DNA of 8,692 bases, taken from Methanoregula sp. Its GTDB lineage: Archaea; Halobacteriota; Methanomicrobia; Methanomicrobiales; Methanospirillaceae. The DNA lies in the NCBI GenBank assembly GCA_026394695.1, contig JAPKXT010000043.1:1-8692 (forward strand), written 5' to 3'. Positions 7,058-8,692 of the stretch are shown piece by piece (within the stretch, counting starts at the first letter, position 1; each line of letters starts with the position of its first letter). The position numbers were made by a program, and so were the translations under genes. Under the pieces are notes generated by a model. The model worked only from the letters and a program-made list of their open reading frames with translations. It was not told the origin of the DNA and made no database searches.

Positions 7058-7997
7058 AGAGTCCTGCCGCTTCAATTCCCTTGTTGCCCCAGAGTACTGC
7101 ACCAAGTGCTCCGATCCGCCCTTTCCTTCCATTATTGTCAAGGAACCCGATGCCGAGGGTTTTTGCTTCACGCTCTGCCTGGTCAAGTGTCATAATCTCG
7201 GTCTTCACCCATTTGAACGCCGGAGACTCCATTGGGAAAACAATGCCACGATAATACGCTATTCCGGTATCCGCCGAAAACGTTTGTGCTTCAACAAATG
7301 TCCTGACGTACTCCTGAAGTTCCTGAACCTTTTCAGGTTTTACGGCAAAGTTGAGTGCCGAGCTGACACAATTGGTGGTTTTATACGGGACAGCCGGGTT
7401 GAGCTGAACAAGGCGCATATTCAGAAATTCAATCCCTTCAATCCTGCAGGCTTCGGCACATTTCAGGGCCGTCACCCATGTCGCCCCCTGTGTTTTTGTA
7501 TCGGTATCATCTATCCCGAAACACACTTTCTCGTAGCGTGGCGAAACGATCCGGACCCGGTTTGTCCGTGCCCCCCCTACCCTGAGATCCTCTTCACTGG
7601 GATACTCAGAACGGAGCACCCCCGGGGACTGGGGAAGACAAGCAGCAACCCCGACTCCGGCACCTGCGATACCGGCCCACGAAGTAATTACTTCGTTTCC
7701 TGATACTTCTACTCCTTCGAGAGCCTGGCCGCCAATATCACATGATGCTGCACCAAAGCTGGCAGGAAACCGCCCGAGCTTTGCATGGAGGATCATCGTT
7801 GTACCGTCAACCCGGCACCCGGTGACAACTCCTCCGGCTCGACGCCGGTTCATCGCATCCCATTCAATGGTCCCCCGGGCACGGCATTGTTCAATGATCT
7901 CTGCCATGCCAGCTCGTTCATCCACCATTACGAGAAATTTCTGCGCAAACAGGGGGCCGAACCGCTGTTTTACGTCTTGTGGTGTGAGGGTGATCAT
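7041..7997 (-). CDS. Paralog of methanogenesis marker protein 11, first gene of the cluster
   Basis: A 318-residue relative of the next gene, sharing the same ordered blocks: GAGVGVAACLPQSPGVLRS (112-130) against GVGAAACRSDAQGVLRS, SPRYEKVCFGIDDTDTKTQG (152-171) then ATW, and VQLNPAVPYKTTNCVS (197-212) against VQLFPVPYRTKNCVS. C120 and C210 here match C110 and C194 there. The two N-terminal 60-100 residues differ much more, and the C-terminal part carries its own GFLDNNGRKGRIGALGAVLWG block. I read both as TiaS-like ATP-using domains with unknown substrates. The start at 7997 is chosen because the TATA-like box at 8041-8047 would place transcription start near 8020, downstream of the alternative in-frame ATG at 8093. 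A partial ribosome site (GGCGATA) precedes it. It may form a hetero-oligomer with marker protein 11 or act on a different substrate; both are inference. Confidence 0.87.
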   Translation of the reverse strand: MITLTPQDVKQRFGPLFAQKFLVMVDERAGMAEIIEQCRARGTIEWDAMNRRRAGGVVTGCRVDGTTMILHAKLGRFPASFGAASCDIGGQALEGVEVSGNEVITSWAGIAGAGVGVAACLPQSPGVLRSEYPSEEDLRVGGARTNRVRIVSPRYEKVCFGIDDTDTKTQGATWVTALKCAEACRIEGIEFLNMRLVQLNPAVPYKTTNCVSSALNFAVKPEKVQELQEYVRTFVEAQTFSADTGIAYYRGIVFPMESPAFKWVKTEIMTLDQAEREAKTLGIGFLDNNGRKGRIGALGAVLWGNKGIEAAGLYGEPF

Positions 7998-8029
7998 GTT
8001 ATCGCCGAAAATTTCGTTAACAAAAGAAT

Positions 8030-8063
8030 CGGCAATAAAAATATAAATACCAATCGATTGCCG
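8030..8063. promoter_or_regulatory. Inverted repeat flanking the TATA box, possible operator
   Basis: CGGCAAT at 8030-8036 is matched by its reverse complement ATTGCCG at 8057-8063, with 20 bases between the arms, and the TATA-like box sits inside. The right arm overlaps a perfect 10-base palindrome, CAATCGATTG, at 8051-8060, just upstream of the TATA box in the direction of transcription. A dimeric regulator bound here could block or aid TBP. Short repeats in AT-rich DNA can arise by chance, so this is a candidate only. Confidence 0.4.
8041..8047 (-). promoter_or_regulatory. TATA-like box for the eight-gene cluster
   Basis: On the minus strand this reads TTTATAT, continuing into a T run, and is close to the archaeal TATA consensus. 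It lies about 45 bases before the chosen start at 7997, so a transcript beginning some 25 bases downstream would have a leader of roughly 20 bases. A second weaker candidate, TTTAAAAAAAA, lies at 8074-8084 and would give a leader of about 55-60 bases. No clear BRE was seen for either. Position and composition support the call; no transcript data are available. Confidence 0.6.
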
Positions 8064-8111
8064 TGGGGGATTGTTTTTTTTAAAGAGAAACACACCGTCA
8101 ACACTGAATTA

Positions 8112-8122
8112 TTTAAAAAAAA
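8112..8122 (-). terminator. T-rich terminator candidate after ftr
   Basis: Six bases after the ftr stop the minus strand reads eight T followed by AAA (TTTTTTTTAAA). Runs of T are the usual intrinsic termination signal in archaea. The same 11 bases recur inverted at 8074-8084, so a weak AT-only stem with a 27-base loop is possible. Termination may be incomplete, in which case ftr and the cluster would share some transcripts. Confidence 0.5.
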
Positions 8123-8127
8123 GAGAT

Positions 8128-8692
8128 TTAGAGAACTTTGTGCAGTTCTATCTTGAATGGTCCGAGGGTACCGCCAAAGTTACCGGCAGAGATGAACTTC
8201 ACGCCCGGTACCATGGCTGCTGCCCTGACACCGGCGGCCATTGCCGCTGAAACAGACTTTTCATCAATCCCGTCAATGACAATCTCATAGACTGCCTTGA
8301 TCCCTACCGGGACCTTTGAGTCAGGCACTTTTTCCCGGAGTGTCGGGCAGTACTTCTCGTTGGTCGAAGCGATCATGAACTTGTATTTTAAGCTGCCAAC
8401 TTTTGAACCGCTCCCAACGATACCGCCAGGGAAACTCGTGATGGTGCCCGGGACTTTGTCAATCGCATCAACGGCAGCCTTTGCGCCCATGAGAGCTGCC
8501 ATCTGGGTCTCGCCCATCACAAAGAAGTTACCGCCGGCAACACCCTTGACTATGCCAAACTCTTCTTCGCCGATGTATTCACCCTGCATGATGGGGATAG
8601 CCCAGCACTTTCTCCCGCCGACTTCCTTTTGGTATTCATAACCATCGCCAAAGAAGTGAAGCTTGACCGGGATCTTTTCCTCTGCATTGGTG
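8128..8692 (-). CDS. ftr: Formylmethanofuran:tetrahydromethanopterin formyltransferase, C-terminal part (cut by right edge)
   Basis: Second enzyme of CO2 reduction to methane: moves the formyl group from formylmethanofuran to tetrahydromethanopterin in the cytoplasm. The last 187 residues are present, from a codon beginning at base 8691, out of about 297 in the family. Recognisable stretches are KLHFFGDGYEYQKEVGGRKC, then WAIPIMQGEY, IVKGVAGGNFFVMGETQMAA, FPGGIVGSGSKVGSLKYKFM, and the C-terminus FGGTLGPFKIELHKVL. No frameshift is visible. The start lies beyond the window, since Met codons inside (for example at 8589) are internal to the conserved protein. It reads in the same direction as the following cluster but is separated by 130 bases containing a terminator-like run and a TATA-like box, so it is probably its own transcription unit. 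It is the clearest marker that the host is a methanogen or a close methane-metabolising relative. Confidence 0.96.
   Translation of the reverse strand, partial: TNAEEKIPVKLHFFGDGYEYQKEVGGRKCWAIPIMQGEYIGEEEFGIVKGVAGGNFFVMGETQMAALMGAKAAVDAIDKVPGTITSFPGGIVGSGSKVGSLKYKFMIASTNEKYCPTLREKVPDSKVPVGIKAVYEIVIDGIDEKSVSAAMAAGVRAAAMVPGVKFISAGNFGGTLGPFKIELHKVL

Larger units (their letters stand above)
7998..8127. other. Intergenic region between ftr and the eight-gene cluster
   Basis: The only gap between genes in the window, 130 bases and clearly more AT-rich than its flanks. It contains, in minus-strand order, a run of eight T that may end ftr transcription, an AT-only inverted repeat, a palindrome, a TATA-like box and a short leader. 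No small gene or structured RNA was recognised in it. Confidence 0.8.

Noticed and set aside
6161..7997. Calling either marker-11-like gene TiaS
   Set aside because: Only the GIDDTD-type domain is shared; at 298 and 318 residues the OB and zinc-ribbon parts of TiaS are missing.
8074..8122. AT-only inverted repeat (TTTTTTTTAAA and TTTAAAAAAAA) as a structured RNA or riboswitch
   Set aside because: The arms are simple A/T runs with little pairing strength and no other conserved structure; noted only as part of the terminator candidate.
156..8641. Many open frames on the plus strand and in other minus frames
   Set aside because: They lie opposite or inside conserved genes, have Arg/Pro/Ser-rich shadow composition, and lack convincing ribosome sites or family motifs.
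1..8692. CRISPR array, tRNA, insertion sequence or prophage signs
   Set aside because: No spaced direct repeats, tRNA-like folds, transposase motifs or terminal repeats were seen; coding is almost continuous.

Overview
The window is archaeal and comes from a methanogen. The gene entering from the right edge is formyltransferase Ftr of the CO2-to-methane pathway. Two genes resemble methanogenesis marker protein 11, and the rest include the chain-elongation enzymes of coenzyme B synthesis. High GC coding sequence, an AT-rich TATA-type promoter and strong GGAGG ribosome-binding sites suggest an order such as Methanomicrobiales. That placement is a guess from sequence style, not a search result.

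Every gene lies on the minus strand, so the transcription order is right to left. Region 1 (8692-8128) is the C-terminal 187 residues of ftr. Region 2 (8127-7998) is the only real intergenic gap. It holds a T-rich run that may end ftr, a TATA-like box, and an inverted repeat around that box. Region 3 (7997 to the left edge) is one unbroken cluster of eight genes in which each start overlaps the previous stop by 1-20 bases. The order is: marker-11-like paralog; marker protein 11; radical SAM protein with an extra C-terminal Cys cluster; short IorA-like thiamine-diphosphate enzyme; aksA; aksD; aksE; Cys-rich protein of unknown function; aksF (cut by the left edge).

AksA, AksD/E and AksF lengthen 2-oxoglutarate by successive one-carbon cycles to 2-oxoadipate, 2-oxopimelate and 2-oxosuberate. 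The small subunit carries YLRT at residues 24-27, the signature I know for methanogen homoaconitase, which separates it from leucine-pathway isopropylmalate isomerase. Coenzyme B (7-mercaptoheptanoyl-threonine phosphate) then needs decarboxylation of 2-oxosuberate, replacement of the aldehyde by a thiol, and joining to phosphothreonine. To my knowledge those later steps have no settled genes. The five other genes of this cluster have chemistry that could fit: a TPP enzyme without a ferredoxin domain (decarboxylation), a radical SAM protein with a second Cys cluster (sulfur chemistry), two proteins with a TiaS-like ATP-using motif (activation or phosphorylation), and a Cys-rich protein. The main idea offered here is that this is a near-complete coenzyme B operon including the missing late steps. 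The gene order and motifs are seen directly; the late-step assignments are inference.

No tRNA, rRNA, CRISPR array, insertion sequence or plus-strand gene could be supported.
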